Positions 42,246 through 54,073 are shown, counted from the stretch's first letter. The stretch is DNA of 64,000 nucleotides from Cladophialophora immunda (GCF_000835495.1 NW_015622545.1:2124777-2188776); one strand, 5' to 3'. A program made the numbers and translations. The notes: generated by a model not told the origin, from the letters alone.

Positions 42246-45200
42246 ATGGCGGCTTTTCGGCAACCCCAGACGGCAGCTGCTCTCTCCCCTGCGGAGATGG
42301 AGCTCAGACTGCTGTGGCAGGACGCAGAAGTTGAATTCAGGCAGATGACAAGAAGGAGTTTGACGACAGACCAAGAGAAGCGACTGGAAGATGTCCTAGC
42401 CGATCTCGATAGGAAGTATCGGCCCCCCGAGTCTGAGGCTGGCAAGGACTCAGCCAAAACCAAAGCAAAGATTCGTGCCACTATCGAAAAGGTCCTCAGC
42501 TGTATCCAATTGCTCGGTGGCTTGGCTGCACAAGGTGCATCGATTGTGTTTGGACCTGCCACCCTATGCTTCAACGCCATCTCGTTTCTAATCGATGTAC
42601 CCGGCAAGGTCGCCGCAGTTTACGAAGGAGTGGGAAATCTGTTTGAGGAGATCTCGCACTCTCTCGTGCTGTTCAAGATCTATGAAAACTATAATAAGCT
42701 TGATCCGGACTTGAGAGATGGGACGCACAAGCTGATGATGTCCATTGTGAGGATATGTGGGCTTTCCATCAAAATGTAAGCGCTTCCCAGTGACTCTACC
42801 CCGACTCTGGCCCGACACTGGTAGATCTACTCATAGCTGGGAGTCGGGACATTCGATTCCTTCCACACTTCTTCTGCTCTCACGCTTCACTGACACTTGT
42901 CTAGCATTGAGGGCGGAGTCTGGCACCATGTAAAAGTTGGGGCAAAGATCACTTTCCTGAACGACGACTCCGGTGTTAAGAGCGAACTTACCAAATTTAA
43001 AGCTCTGATTGAAAAACAGAGCCGGGTTACCGACGCCATCACCCTTCAGCATGTTCTGAGCAGCGAAGACAGGATTTTCGAGGTCCTCCACGCTCAATAT
43101 GAAACTGCAGAGAAACTCACGAACCTGGAAACGAACATAAGCATGGTGGCCGAAGACGTAAGCGATCGTAAGATGCGCATGATACTCTCCGAGAGACTTG
43201 ACGCTATGAGCAGAATGTTGTCAACCTCAACGGCATCAGCTCAAGAAGCGACGAAAGCAATGCTCGCCATGAGGAACGATCTGCTTGCAGGCAGTGCTCA
43301 ATGGTTACTGGAACATGACGACTACAAAGAATGGAAGACAGCAGAGGCCAACGCGATCCCTTTGCTCCTAATTTCGGGAGAGAAGCACACTGGCAAGTCT
43401 TTCCTGCTGGCGGCCATAGAAAAAGACCTCCGCGAGACTGGCCGGGACGTCTCCATCGCTTACTACGAATTTACGAAGCGTGAAGCGAAAAGCGCAAAAG
43501 AGAAGCACAAGGAGGACGTGGTGGCGGCCATGAAATCAATGTCCCTACAGCTGGCCAGCCAATACAAGCAGTACGCCACTGAGATGGCCGGCCTCAAGGA
43601 CGATTTCAGGCCACCAGATAGCAAGGAGAAAGAGCTTTGGGAGAAGCTATGGTGGGACAAACTGCAATTCTCGAGATACCCCCAGACGAAGGAGACGGCA
43701 AACTTCATCCTGATGTTTGATGGCCTCGAAGACTTGTCTGAAAGCAATTGTGCTAAACTCCTCAAACTCCTCAAAGCAGTCCGAGATGATAGCCGTTCCT
43801 CAACCATTCGGCAGCATATTCGTATCATAGCCACCGCCAGTCCGAAGATATTCGAAGACAGCCCCATCAAACCCATCGAAATCGCTGACCACAATCTATC
43901 CGACATCAAAATGTACATCGAAGACCTGCTTGAAAAGGATGAAATTCTTCAAGGTCAGCACGTGGAGATGTTAGATCTTCTGAAAGCGATTCGCACAACG
44001 CTTCCCGAGGTAGCCTCGGGGTCCTTCTCCGTTGTACAACAAAAGCTCGAACGAATCCGAGAGGCAGTGGATTCGGACGCATACCTGGACGATGTACAGA
44101 CGATCTTGTCCGAGAATCCAGCCGACGATCTGGGCAAGCTTGCGCGCAAGGTCATTAACGACTTGAACGCGGCCCTGAAATCTCACGACATAGACCAATT
44201 AAACGAGCTTCTTCACTGGGCGATATTCGGTTTTGAGTACTTCACGGTTGACCACCTCAGAGCAACTATCTTTTTGAACTCTGGAAAGGCCTCATTGCAG
44301 CCCTTTGAGAGAAAGTTGAAGGAAAAGTTTGCAAGAATTTTACATGTCATTGACGATCATGTGGAGGTAGACGTTGACATTGAAAATCTATTTCGAAGCC
44401 AGGACAGTCCTGTATCCGAGACTGCGACAGTACCGGACTTGGAAGCTGCCCGGATATCGATGACGATTTCAATTAACGAAGCAGACCTACGGACAGTTCA
44501 GCAGTTTTTCTGGGATCTCACCGATAAACTCAGAAGCGGGAGGTTCGACTTTTCCACGGACAAATCGAGCTTGGGCGGCAAGGGTGTCATCCAGACCGAT
44601 GTAGTCCGAGCAAGCTACTACCTCTCCGAGCAACTTTTGAAGCTTTTGAACGACGAGCCTCACGAGAAAACCCAGTGCCTTGTTTCATATGCGCTGAGAT
44701 ATCTCACTTACCATCTAGGCAAGGTCAAAGAATCCCTAGAACAAGGCCGGTTAGGTACCTCGGAACGGATGATTCTCGCCAAAAGACTCGTGGATCTCCT
44801 CAGCGACGTGGAGGGAATTGAGAAGTTCTGGACTACGAGGAATGAGCTCTCCCCAAACTGGATCGACCCCGATCAAGTGAAAATAGTCCGCGATTTGCTC
44901 AAGGACGAAAAGACCGTAGCCGTGCTCCAGCCAAAAGAGAGACGTTGGGTTAGAGTCCACACTGCAGATTCCGAAGGAAAAGCGGGCATCTATAAGCCCA
45001 TAACACTCATGGTTGCTAGGCGTTGGCTGCGAGATCGTTCTTGGGACGTGTATCCTGCGTACAACTGGATACACAAATATATTGCTTTGGTTTGTCACAT
45101 GTCCCGCCTCTGAATGGATGGTGTTTCTGACGAAGACAGCAAAACTCCAAGGACGAGGAAGCCGCCGACAAACAGAATCAAGATGATGGTGATAAAGACC

Positions 45201-47199
45201 GCGACGAAAGTAACGGTGAGGCTGCCGCTGACGGACTCGAAGCGCTTGTGAACTCAGAGCCAGAACCTGCACCATCTTCCAACGTTGAAGATATTGTCTC
45301 TGCTGCGACTTGGGTCCAACAAGCGCTGTCGCTCAAAGATGAAGAACTGAACGCATTATGGTACGACCGTCTTGGGGAAACCTGCTACGAATCGGACGAG
45401 TTCCAGGCCGCCAAAGATTTCTATGAAAAAGCCAAGGCACTCCCTGACTGTCAATGGACTGCAAATCAAGGCTGGGCTCTTGCGGTGGACAGACTGAGTC
45501 AAGGTCAAGACGACGACGAAGCCAAAAAGAAGGACCTGAAAGAGTCCGCCTGCAATGAAATGGAGATAGCCCTCGCCCACCTGAGATCGAAGTTGAATAC
45601 CGCTGATTTCGGGAATGACAACAAGGATGCCCTCATTCTAGGTCTAAAGAAACAGGCTTCGTGGCAATCGGAGCTCAACTCAATGGATAAGGCTTTTGCA
45701 CTCTACGAAGAGGCCCTCGAGGTGGATCCTAAGGAGCATGCGATCCGCTGCGACCTGCTCAAAGCCATGTATGCGCAAAACAGAGAAGCCGACGCAAGGG
45801 AAATGCTTCTTCGGATGATAAACCAGCGGGGGGATCCCACGGAGCTCGATCTTTTCTCAGACTTGCTTTTGTACCTGACTGAGAGTGAGGAGTACTATGT
45901 ATCTCTGCGACCGATCGACATTATCCTAGCCTTGGCTCGCACGGATGAGAGGCTCAATGTCCAGACATTGGAAGCATTGCAAACGGCCATTCGTGATGCC
46001 AGAAAGAGCAACCTCGCAATCAATGAAGGTATGCTTCTCCTGTATGAAGGCATCGTCCTCACACACGGCGCCACGGATGATGCTCGTGTTCAGCAGGCAA
46101 TCCGCTGCTGGGAGGACTGCCAATCTCTCTATCTTTCATCTCGTTACGACTTGGTCATAACCCAGGCGCTCGCGGCTCGCCTTGTGGCGCAACACTATTT
46201 CCATCATACGGTGAAGCCCGGCACTGCAGCCGAAGAGCGCATGGAGTATGTGAGTAGACTCCTCAGGCTGAAGCGCCTTTCGACTAGCTGGATTCACAGC
46301 TTCCGCCCCAACTCTTATCTTGCCTCTTACTACGTCAGTCAAAACCAACTGGAGGAGGCACGGCAGCTGTTCATGGAAGACATGGTGGCAGCAATGGAGA
46401 TACTTTTTGATGGCGACCCGGAAAATGATTCCTATGGGTACAGGTATCTAGCCGACATCCTGATGCATACCGGAGATGACCTCAACGCCCTCAGTGCGTG
46501 GTCTTTACTTGGCCCGAACGACCTGTTCAAGAGTAGCGGTCCTCAGGACCAGCACTCGAACGACGAAAATCAAGATGGCATGCCGAAAGAGAACGGTGGA
46601 CCTGAGGCAAAGCCTAGCGAGTCGACAGAAAATGGATTTGCCGAAGAGGGAGACAACCCTGAGGCTCCGGCCACCGACAAGGCTGAGGACGAAGACGACG
46701 CCGAGATTCGTGATGGTCCACTTGGGAACACTTGCGATGGGCTCTGTGACCATACATGTAAGTCCTGAAACAAACCTGCGCTGTCTGTTGGGGGAGCAGC
46801 GTTTGGAAGTCTCTCCTCCTATAGAAACAACCCCTAAATACTAACGTGAAATCAGGGCATTATGCAGATGATTTCTATGCCTGTCGGTATTGCCCAGACA
46901 CGCAGTTTACGCCCGACTGCCTCGACAAGCTGAAGGCGAACAAGCTCGAGCCATATATCTGCCACCCTGGCCACAGCTGGCTGCATGTGCCAGCGTGGAG
47001 CGACAAAGACGCGCTCGAAGTCGGCCCAGGAAAGGTCCGGGTGCGAGGCCAACTTGTGGATGGTGCACGAGTGGGTGGGGAGATTGTGGATATCCGGCAG
47101 TGGCTGGACGAGATCCGCGACATATGGAAAATACCGAAAAAGGAGGACGTGCCTATCATCGCTGAGCCGGCCTCGATACTGAATGGATCGAGCAAATGA
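42246..47199 (+). CDS. STAND/NLR-like protein: Goodbye-like domain, P-loop NTPase, TPRs, C-terminal zinc-binding module
   Basis: Four exons: 42246-42775, 42905-45089, 45140-46757, 46856-47199, all GT-AG and in phase, giving 1558 residues. Residues about 18-170 (MELRLLWQDAEVEFRQMTRR, then helices with GASIVFGPATLCFNAISFLI) resemble the fungal STAND N-terminal Goodbye domain. GEKHTGKS (335-342) is Walker A and FILMFDGLEDL (about 444-454) is Walker B, as in NACHT-like NTPases. Residues about 930-1390 are helical pairs of TPR type (DRLGETCYESDEFQAAKDFY, QASWQSELNSMDKAFALYEE). An acidic linker follows. The C-terminus has a Cys/His set, CDGLCDHTW, YACRYC, TPDC, CHPGHSW, like a ZZ-type finger. Fungal NLR-like proteins act in nonself recognition and regulated cell death; this role is family inference. 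Confidence 0.8.
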
Positions 47200-47646
47200 G
47201 CGATCCATGGATTGAGCCGGGCCGCGACAGGGCTTCACAGTAACTCTCTAAACTTTGCAGGGCACACCGTGGCCCGATTGTATGGCATTGAACGTCTACC
47301 CGCATGAATTGGCACTGTTTGAAGGTAGAGGACTGTTTCCGAGAGTTGAGGGAGGAGTTAGCCGCATCGAGCAGTCCATAGCCACGTACCTGCATGGGCG
47401 CCGAAGAGACGAGGCTCGGCAAGGGAAGAATTCGAGGCAAGGCTGAGCCGCAGCATAGAGGCTTGGCCCCGGATTTCCTTAAAGCAGCGCTAGAAGCTTG
47501 GTTGCTGGGTTACTTCCGTTACAAACAAAGCGCGTCACGGCTTGACCCCCAAAGTCAGATCAGGACTTCCACCAAGTTATCGACATCCCAAATCCTTTAG
47601 CAAACAAATCAATTGAAAGTTCCAAATAGACCGACATCACGTAACC
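47200..47646. other. Short intergenic region
   Basis: About 450 bp, the 3' UTR of the receptor gene and the promoter of the next gene. Nothing notable was seen. Confidence 0.45.
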
Positions 47647-49548
47647 ATGCGCATGACTCGTGCAGCCCTGCGAGCCCAGGCTCAAGAGGAACCGCAACTC
47701 ATTTACGAGGACTCGGACGCGAATGCTAATAATTCGCTACAGGATGATTGCGCCGACGCCAACGCGAACCAGGATCTTGTTCGGCCCCCATTGAAAGACA
47801 TCACCACCGAAATCAACCCTTCAACCACTGAAGACCCTTTCGCGGACGAAGAGCACGAGCCCATGCAGAAAGCTAAGAGCAGGAAGGGTCGAAAGGCTAA
47901 ACTTGACAACGTTGGGGAAGAGTCCAGCAAGGGAGAGTCGGACGAGCCACAGGAGCCGCAGCCTGAGGACGCGAGTGACAGCCACCAGCTTGAATCTTCT
48001 GAAGGCAGAGGCAGTATACAGGACACGTCTTCGGCTGTCACTATCGAAAAACTTGCTCTCCGCGACGAAGTTACAGCAGAGGCAGTGGACGCGACCCTGG
48101 AAGAGCAAGGGATAGCCGAATCAACTTCTACCCCACAACAAAGCCACACGGGCCCTCCAAAGACACCCAAGTTCGATCCATCTGTCCACAGGGCCATGGA
48201 AGAGGTCACGCCATCTGCCTCGAATACTGTCGAGGATTCGTTTGTGGAGAAGATCACATCAAGAACCCCAGGCAGATTGCAAATACTTTTGAATGAGAGC
48301 AAGTCTCCAGATCCCTTCGCCGAACAGATGAGGTCCCGAACACCTCGGATTGAAGACTCCGTCGAAGCAATTGATGCTCTGGAAGATGCAATCGAGAAGA
48401 TTTCCGAGACATTGCCTGCCCTGGACGAACTGAAGATTGAATCCCCCGTGAAAATGCGAAAGAGTCCCCCAGCCCGCCTCAACCCCCGCTCGACCACAGC
48501 CCCAATAGATCCTCAGAAGAAGCTCACTGGCCGGCAACCAGCACAACCATCTCGGCGCCCTGTGCAGAAGCCTGGAACAACTTCCGGATCTCTAGAGCGC
48601 CCGAAATTGAGCGGCGCCCGTGGGTCGTCTACCAACCCGACAGCCAAAGCAACCACCGCCGCTAAACCGGCTAAGCGACCGATTGTTGACGGCCATAAGA
48701 CGAGAGAGAGTTCTGGTCAGGGTGCAGCACCGCCGCTTTCGTTCTCCAACTCTCCTGTTAAGAACCTTCCAAACACCACCAAGAAGCAGTTACCGAATGG
48801 CGCACTGTCTACCAGCAAACCCGGATTCATACCCGCCAAATCCACCAAGTCTCCCACGAAGCCGAAGTTTTCGTTACCAGGAGATGCAGTTGCGGCCAAA
48901 CTCAAGGCACAGAGAGAAGAGCGGATGAAGCGTGAAGAGGAAGCAGCGAATGAGAAAAAGGCCTTCAAAGCTCGACCGGTGCCGGCCAAGATATCTCGTC
49001 CCAGTGTTGTCCCACGAGAGAACAGAGCCAGCCAAGCAAGGATGAGCATTTACGCCATCGGAGGAAACAAGGAGAACGTTGAGCCCAAACCAGCTGCAGC
49101 CACTCAGCCAAAACCACGCCCAACATCGCTTGGTCCAAAATCAAAAACATCGGAAACACCAAATGTGAAAGCGAGCGTCCGTCGGACGACCACCTCTGCC
49201 ACTCCTGCCAAGCCTCGAGCCTCAATTATTCAACTGGCTACCGGTCAGAAGTCCATGGTGACGAAAGAAGACGTCGTCCAACAGAAGGCCAAAGGCAAGG
49301 AAGTCTTTGAACGGTCGAAAGCCGAAACGGAGCGTCTGGAGAAGGAGAGGAGGGAAAAGGAAGAGGCAGCGCGGAAGGCCAGGGCGGAGGCGGCAGAGAG
49401 AGGAAGACAGGCAAGCCGTGAGTGGGCAGAGAAGCAGAAGAAGAAGATCGCCGCCAAGATCCTGGCTGCGAAGGAGAAGGAGAAGGCCGGCGGTTCAGAG
49501 AACGGTGCAGGTCAAGAACAAACAAGAGCTGCGGTGTCGGCTTCGTAA
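47647..49548 (+). CDS. Conserved fungal basic/coiled-coil protein of unknown function
   Basis: Intronless, 633 residues. It starts MRMTRAALRAQAQEE, which I recognise as a recurring start of an uncharacterised Pezizomycotina family. The acidic N-terminal third is disordered; IEDSVEAIDALEDAIEKI is a short predicted helix. The middle is Lys/Pro/Ser-rich with KPGFIPAKSTKSPTKPKF and VPRENRASQARMSIY. The C-terminal 90 residues are a highly charged continuous helix (KGKEVFERSKAETERLEKER to ASREWAEKQKKK), probably coiled coil. There are many S/T-P sites, possible CDK or MAPK targets. A cytoskeletal or chromosomal role is conceivable from the composition and the neighbouring kinetochore genes, but nothing proves it. 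Confidence 0.75.
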   Translation: MRMTRAALRAQAQEEPQLIYEDSDANANNSLQDDCADANANQDLVRPPLKDITTEINPSTTEDPFADEEHEPMQKAKSRKGRKAKLDNVGEESSKGESDEPQEPQPEDASDSHQLESSEGRGSIQDTSSAVTIEKLALRDEVTAEAVDATLEEQGIAESTSTPQQSHTGPPKTPKFDPSVHRAMEEVTPSASNTVEDSFVEKITSRTPGRLQILLNESKSPDPFAEQMRSRTPRIEDSVEAIDALEDAIEKISETLPALDELKIESPVKMRKSPPARLNPRSTTAPIDPQKKLTGRQPAQPSRRPVQKPGTTSGSLERPKLSGARGSSTNPTAKATTAAKPAKRPIVDGHKTRESSGQGAAPPLSFSNSPVKNLPNTTKKQLPNGALSTSKPGFIPAKSTKSPTKPKFSLPGDAVAAKLKAQREERMKREEEAANEKKAFKARPVPAKISRPSVVPRENRASQARMSIYAIGGNKENVEPKPAAATQPKPRPTSLGPKSKTSETPNVKASVRRTTTSATPAKPRASIIQLATGQKSMVTKEDVVQQKAKGKEVFERSKAETERLEKERREKEEAARKARAEAAERGRQASREWAEKQKKKIAAKILAAKEKEKAGGSENGAGQEQTRAAVSAS

Positions 49549-49968
49549 AGGTCTCCTGGGTCTCCCGCATCTCGGCTTCTGGACGAGATACATTTCCTGG
49601 TGTGGAATGGGCTGCTTCATTAAAGGTCTTGTTCTTCAGCGAAGGTGTTGGTATGGACAAAACTAGTTTTATGTTTAGGCTTGGAAGACCCAACAAAGGC
49701 TCTCGTTCAGGCAACGATTTTGGTGGGATAGTTGTCAGAAGGCACAATGTCGAGCGAGCCGTTAGTACAAGCCGAAACCTCCATTAAATTCAGACTCTAT
49801 TGTTTGTGCATCTTCCGTCTTCATGGTATTCGTCGAGGGATCCGTGCCTTGGACTTGGAAGTAGTTCGTGTGGTCTTGTACACGCTCTTGTACACATGTC
49901 CAAACCAAAGTACACGTCCGGTCCCTTTCTTCAAAGCAAGCATGCTGTAGATAAGCGTTGTATTACGC
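49549..49968. other. Convergent spacer
   Basis: About 420 bp between the stop codons of the coiled-coil gene (+) and DAD2 (-). It holds the 3' UTRs. No gene. Confidence 0.45.
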
Positions 49969-50460
49969 TCATCCACCATCTTCCGTCTTGGGCTGTACAG
50001 GTATTCTGACCAAGGGCACTGGCAACTCTCGTTCTCGCGTTGTCTTCAGATGTCCCGCCCCGTGTTCTCCTTCATCCCCATTCCCGTCCGGGACGTCAGG
50101 CGCAGGCGGCGCTGGCGGTTGGGGCACCTTCATCGCCGCCATCCCGATGACCTGCAGCACGTTGTCCCAGTTCGCCAGCACCAGCGCCACCGCCTGCGCG
50201 CCGTCTCGCAGGCTCCCCAGCTTCGTCTCCAGCTGCTCCAGCTGCCCCGTCAGGTGCGCGCTCAGGTCGCGCAGTTGGCGCAGGTTCTCGAGCTCCGCGC
50301 GTTTGCTGGCGATCCGGGCCTGTAGGTGGGATTGGGCGGGTTGCGAGCTGGAGCGCAGCAGCGTCGAGGATGTGTTGGTGCTGCTGGTGCTGCCACCGCC
50401 GCCGCCAATGCCGAAGGAGGTGGAGGGGTAGATGTCCGTGTGACGGGGAAGATAGGACAT
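49969..50460 (-). CDS. DAD2: DASH complex subunit Dad2
   Basis: Intronless, 163 residues. RIASKRAELENLRQLRDLSA (about 47-66) followed by LTGQLEQLETKLGSLRDGAQ is the family's heptad-rich helix, and LVLANWDNVLQVIGMAAMKV is the conserved W-containing helix. The C-terminus ends with LPVPLVRIPVQP, a recurring fungal Dad2 tail. Dad2 is part of the ten-subunit DASH/Dam1 ring that couples kinetochores to microtubule plus ends. The start MSYLPRHTDIYPSTSF matches the family N-terminus. The frame stays open upstream, but the extra residues look like translated leader. A glycine run (GGGGG) after the start is longer than usual. Confidence 0.9.
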   Translation of the reverse strand: MSYLPRHTDIYPSTSFGIGGGGGSTSSTNTSSTLLRSSSQPAQSHLQARIASKRAELENLRQLRDLSAHLTGQLEQLETKLGSLRDGAQAVALVLANWDNVLQVIGMAAMKVPQPPAPPAPDVPDGNGDEGEHGAGHLKTTRERELPVPLVRIPVQPKTEDGG

Positions 50461-50926
50461 GTTGGGCACGTATTTTGCCGTCCACAGAGAGAGGGAGAGA
50501 GCAGTGTGTGTAAAGGGACAGGCTCTATAATTGTTGGTTCTCGCCCGCACAACTTTGTTCAATGCAGTTCCCGTATTGCCTTGGATGCGGTAAGATGGAT
50601 TGAGGCACATGCAGAATGACTGCTTCGCGGAAATTCCCCAGGGTCGCGAAGACGCGTGTTCATTGGACCGCGGTGGTGCCAAGCTGGCCACTAGACCAAA
50701 AAAGGCACGTTGTTGACGGCGCCGCTTTGGGTGATCCCGACTACAAACCCCCGACGCCCTTGACGCAGCCCTGCACTCTATTCTATCGCCTATACCGCAT
50801 TGCTACAGAGGTGCCTTCTATGCTTGCCTTCGAGCCATAGACTGAGTTGACATCCAAGCCTCCGTCAAGTCTCAAGGACAACAGGGAAAACCGCGCTACG
50901 TATGATATGAGAAAACGACACTGGCC
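50461..50926. promoter_or_regulatory. Divergent promoter region DAD2 / SGO1
   Basis: 466 bp between the start codons of two chromosome-segregation genes on opposite strands, so shared cell-cycle control is plausible. No specific element was identified with confidence. Confidence 0.5.
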
Positions 50927-53190
50927 ATGGCGAAACTGAACGACCCTCCCCTTCCGCCTACGGAAAGTATAGAATCCCGTAAGTCCATGTCCCCGAAAGA
51001 CCAAACCGCCAGAATCTTCAGCGCTAGCCGAGGCTGACAGCCCATGCAGTGAAACGTCGCTTCATCCGCCAAAACCGTGAAATCGCCCGCGTCAATTCGA
51101 CGCAGTCGCAACGCATCCGCAATCTCGAGACAGAGATCTCACGCCTGGTGGCTGAGAACATATCCTTAAGAGAACAAGCTATATCTGCGCAGGCGGAAGC
51201 GGAACGATGGCGCGCAACGAGTTCTGTGAACGTGGAAATTCTCGATTTGAGAGACAGACTGAACAGGAAAGTCGAGGAGGTGGCTGAGATGCTTGTTGAG
51301 ATGGGCAATTTACCTGAAAAGGCGGCGAGGAAGGGGAGGCGGAAAAGTAGGCTCCTCAGGACGACGATGAGTAGTGCTACGGAGCAAGAGTGGAGGAACA
51401 GGCAGTCAACCAGAGAATCATTCGCTCAAGAGACGGGAGATTTGTATGACGGAAGATTGCCCGCCATCCATGAAGACAAGCTGTACCCGCGAAGGACGCT
51501 GGAGAATGCTGAACTGTCAGCCTTGCGGGAAGAGGCTGCCCTGCAACAAGCGTCAGAATCGCCGGAACTCGGGCCTCCCCCAGTTGCGCATTTTGACGTT
51601 GTGTCAGAGTCCCTAGGCCTTGACTCGGCGCGGATATCTGAGGATGAGAACGTTGGTGAAGAAGTCATGCAGTTACCATCGCTCCTGGAAAGGAGGCGAA
51701 AACGTCGAACGAGTACCCTCATCCACGACCTACCGACAGAAGAGACCCCTGGACCAGATGCACCGTCAATAAGGCCCAGTGAGCAATTACTGAAGTCAGG
51801 CGCAAAGAGGAAACTGGACGTCTCCGACCTCGACGAGCCTGTCCTTCAGCAGCCGTCTAAGGAGAATGACGATTTTGTCTTTCAGCGCCGGCAGGAGATC
51901 TGGAGCAACGCCACTGTCAACAGCAAAAAGGCCTCCAGATTTACGAGGCCGCCAGGGCGAGAAAGCGGAGATGCGACGGAACTTGTGAAGCAACCAAGCC
52001 CTCAGAAGCCCACTGGGGCTACTAGGAAGATACTCGCGCCCAAGAGTACGAACTCACCTGCGAAGCGAAGGGTTCAAGTGCCCGAAAAACTCAAGGACGA
52101 TCGAGATCTGCAGGAAAAGCACCCCATTATCAAACCAACACGGCAGAAAGAGCCTCAAGCACATGTGGTCATTGACAGACTTATCGGAGTGCCGAATGAT
52201 GATGACGCAGAAAAGGACATTCCGCCAAAGACTCCAGCTGGAGAAGCCGGCGACATTCTATCACCCGTGTCCACAGAGCCATCTACTCGAACATCCCACC
52301 AGACGAAAGAAGCGGCGGTTCTGAACTCAGTGGAGGATGTGCTTAACGGGAGCATAGGGCGGGGATCTCGACGCCCAAGACCGCAAATCAGCTATGCCGA
52401 ACCTAACCTGAGAGATAAGATGAGAAGGCCCGGCAAAGGTCTAGTTGGGGCCGTGGAGGGCATTGAGAAGCAAAGAGAAAATGCTTCAGGCAACAGAGGC
52501 ACAAGTATGGACCGGGCGAAATCTGAAGACCCCGGAGTCCAGCAAGAGGACGAAATCAATGGCAAGGATGAAAGATGGAAGGGTCTAGCAATACAGACCT
52601 CGACTGCTCGCGGGAAGGAGGAGCCATTTAGTCCCTTGAGGGGTAAAGAGAGGAAGGAAAAAGAACATGATGAGACCAAGAAGGCGGGCAAGCAACCAAA
52701 ACCCAACACTGAGGAAGAGCTCGGGAATGCTGTGGATCGATTGAGTATTTTCGATCCGCCACTCTCCTCTCCGGCCGACGATTCAAAAGAAACACAGACC
52801 GACACAGAAGGGAACAAATCGTCAAAAAGTTCGGCAGGAGCCAGACGGAAACCCTTGTCAAGCTCTACCGGTACAACTAGGAGGCATTCTATGCAGCCTT
52901 CGGCCTCTTCAGGGGAATCCGCTGGCCTCCATTCCGCCTCTCGCCAGCTCTCTTACGATGCATTAAAATCCGACACACAAGCGCCTCTCCCACGACCAAG
53001 CTCTGCGGCGAGTCTGCGTGGGGATGGTGCGTCCAGGAGCAGAACTTCGGCAGTAAAGGATCTTAAGCGCTCACACAGCGTAAGTTCCAGCCTAAAAGAC
53101 AAAGAACCGGCAACTTCTGGTGCCGAAACAGGACTCGCGACTTCGAGGGTCGAAAGAGCACTGAACCGACGGCGAAGTATGATGGTATAG
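50927..53190 (+). CDS. SGO1: Shugoshin
   Basis: Two exons, 50927-50978 and 51050-53190, joined in phase (C|TG), giving 730 residues. The first exon encodes MAKLNDPPLPPTESIES. The start of exon 2, KRRFIRQNREIARVNSTQSQ, begins the N-terminal shugoshin coiled coil, which recruits PP2A; it extends to about residue 100 with leucine heptads. The C-terminal basic shugoshin motif is at about 457-480 (SRRPRPQISYAEPNLRDKMR), which binds phosphorylated H2A. The rest is disordered and Ser/Lys/Pro-rich. Shugoshin protects centromeric cohesin and senses tension at kinetochores. Length is within the fungal range (500-750). The divergent neighbour is the kinetochore gene DAD2. Confidence 0.92.
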
Positions 53191-53473
53191 TAACCATGAG
53201 GGTGACCAATTCGGCGTGATTGATGTCTATCCCTGAACCCAGACGTTTCTTTGGCGACCTCGAGGTCAAGTTGTTGGATCTTTCCTTTGCTGTAGGACTT
53301 GGACAGCATTAATGACTCGAAACGCGAATTCCAAACTTTTCTGTCATTCAGCCGAACGACATCTTAGAAAACGGGTAGAGTTGTTCTCGTCCTGCTCCTC
53401 TTTGACTCATGTCCCTCGTTCAGATTCACATATCACATCAACTCATTTCCTGCTAGCCGCGAAAGTCGCAGCC

Positions 53474-54073
53474 TCATCCATGCCCGTTCAAGCCTTCGTC
53501 ATCGCCGTAGTCGACATTCACTGACATTGCCATGATCACGCGTTCCAGCCGATCTGCGTATTCCTTCATCTCCCTCCTCCTTGCCTTCCTCTCCTGCTCC
53601 ATCTTCTGTACCTTGTCCGCCAGCACCCTGATGTCTTCTGCCTGCTGCTGTGCACCTTTCCCAATCCCCGGTAACCGCGAGATCAACATTTCGATCTGCT
53701 GGCCCTTGAGGACCAGGTCCTCGGCCAGTTCGCGTTGCGCGTTGGCGAACGTCCGAGGCGCCACGGGGCGCAGGGGAAACGGCGCACGGTCGGTGTCCTC
53801 TGGTCCCGGGTGGACGATGGCGGTTTGGGATTTCGCGGCTTGGGGTCGAGCGGCGTCGCCGGGCGGGCTTACAGCTTGAGATGTTTGCCCCTCTCTCTCT
53901 CCGGCTCTGGCGGCGACGCTTAGGCCCGAGGGCGGGTTTGTGAAGGGATCAGTGGGATCCGGATCGGGTGCGACGAGCGGGTGTCGTTGCGAGAGGTAGC
54001 TCAGTGTGGCGAAGAACTGGGTTAGGAGTTGGTCGTAGCAGGTTTGGAGCTGAGTTAAGATGTCGCTGGACAT
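53474..54073 (-). CDS. MED21: Mediator complex subunit 21 (Srb7)
   Basis: Intronless, 199 residues. DILTQLQTCYDQLLTQFFAT followed by LSYLSQRHPL is the classic MED21 start. ELAEDLVLKGQQIEMLISRL with PGIGKGAQQQ, followed by DIRVLADKVQKMEQERKARR, is the C-terminal coiled coil that pairs with Med7. The middle is an Ala/Pro-rich insert of about 80 residues typical of filamentous fungi. MED21 belongs to the Mediator middle module and bridges regulators to RNA polymerase II in the nucleus. Convergent with SGO1 283 bp away. Confidence 0.93.
   Translation of the reverse strand: MSSDILTQLQTCYDQLLTQFFATLSYLSQRHPLVAPDPDPTDPFTNPPSGLSVAARAGEREGQTSQAVSPPGDAARPQAAKSQTAIVHPGPEDTDRAPFPLRPVAPRTFANAQRELAEDLVLKGQQIEMLISRLPGIGKGAQQQAEDIRVLADKVQKMEQERKARRREMKEYADRLERVIMAMSVNVDYGDDEGLNGHG

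Noticed and set aside
50461..50691. Upstream in-frame extension of DAD2
   Set aside because: The family starts at the MSYLPR position; the extension is Cys/Arg/Ser-rich leader-like sequence and overlaps the likely promoter.
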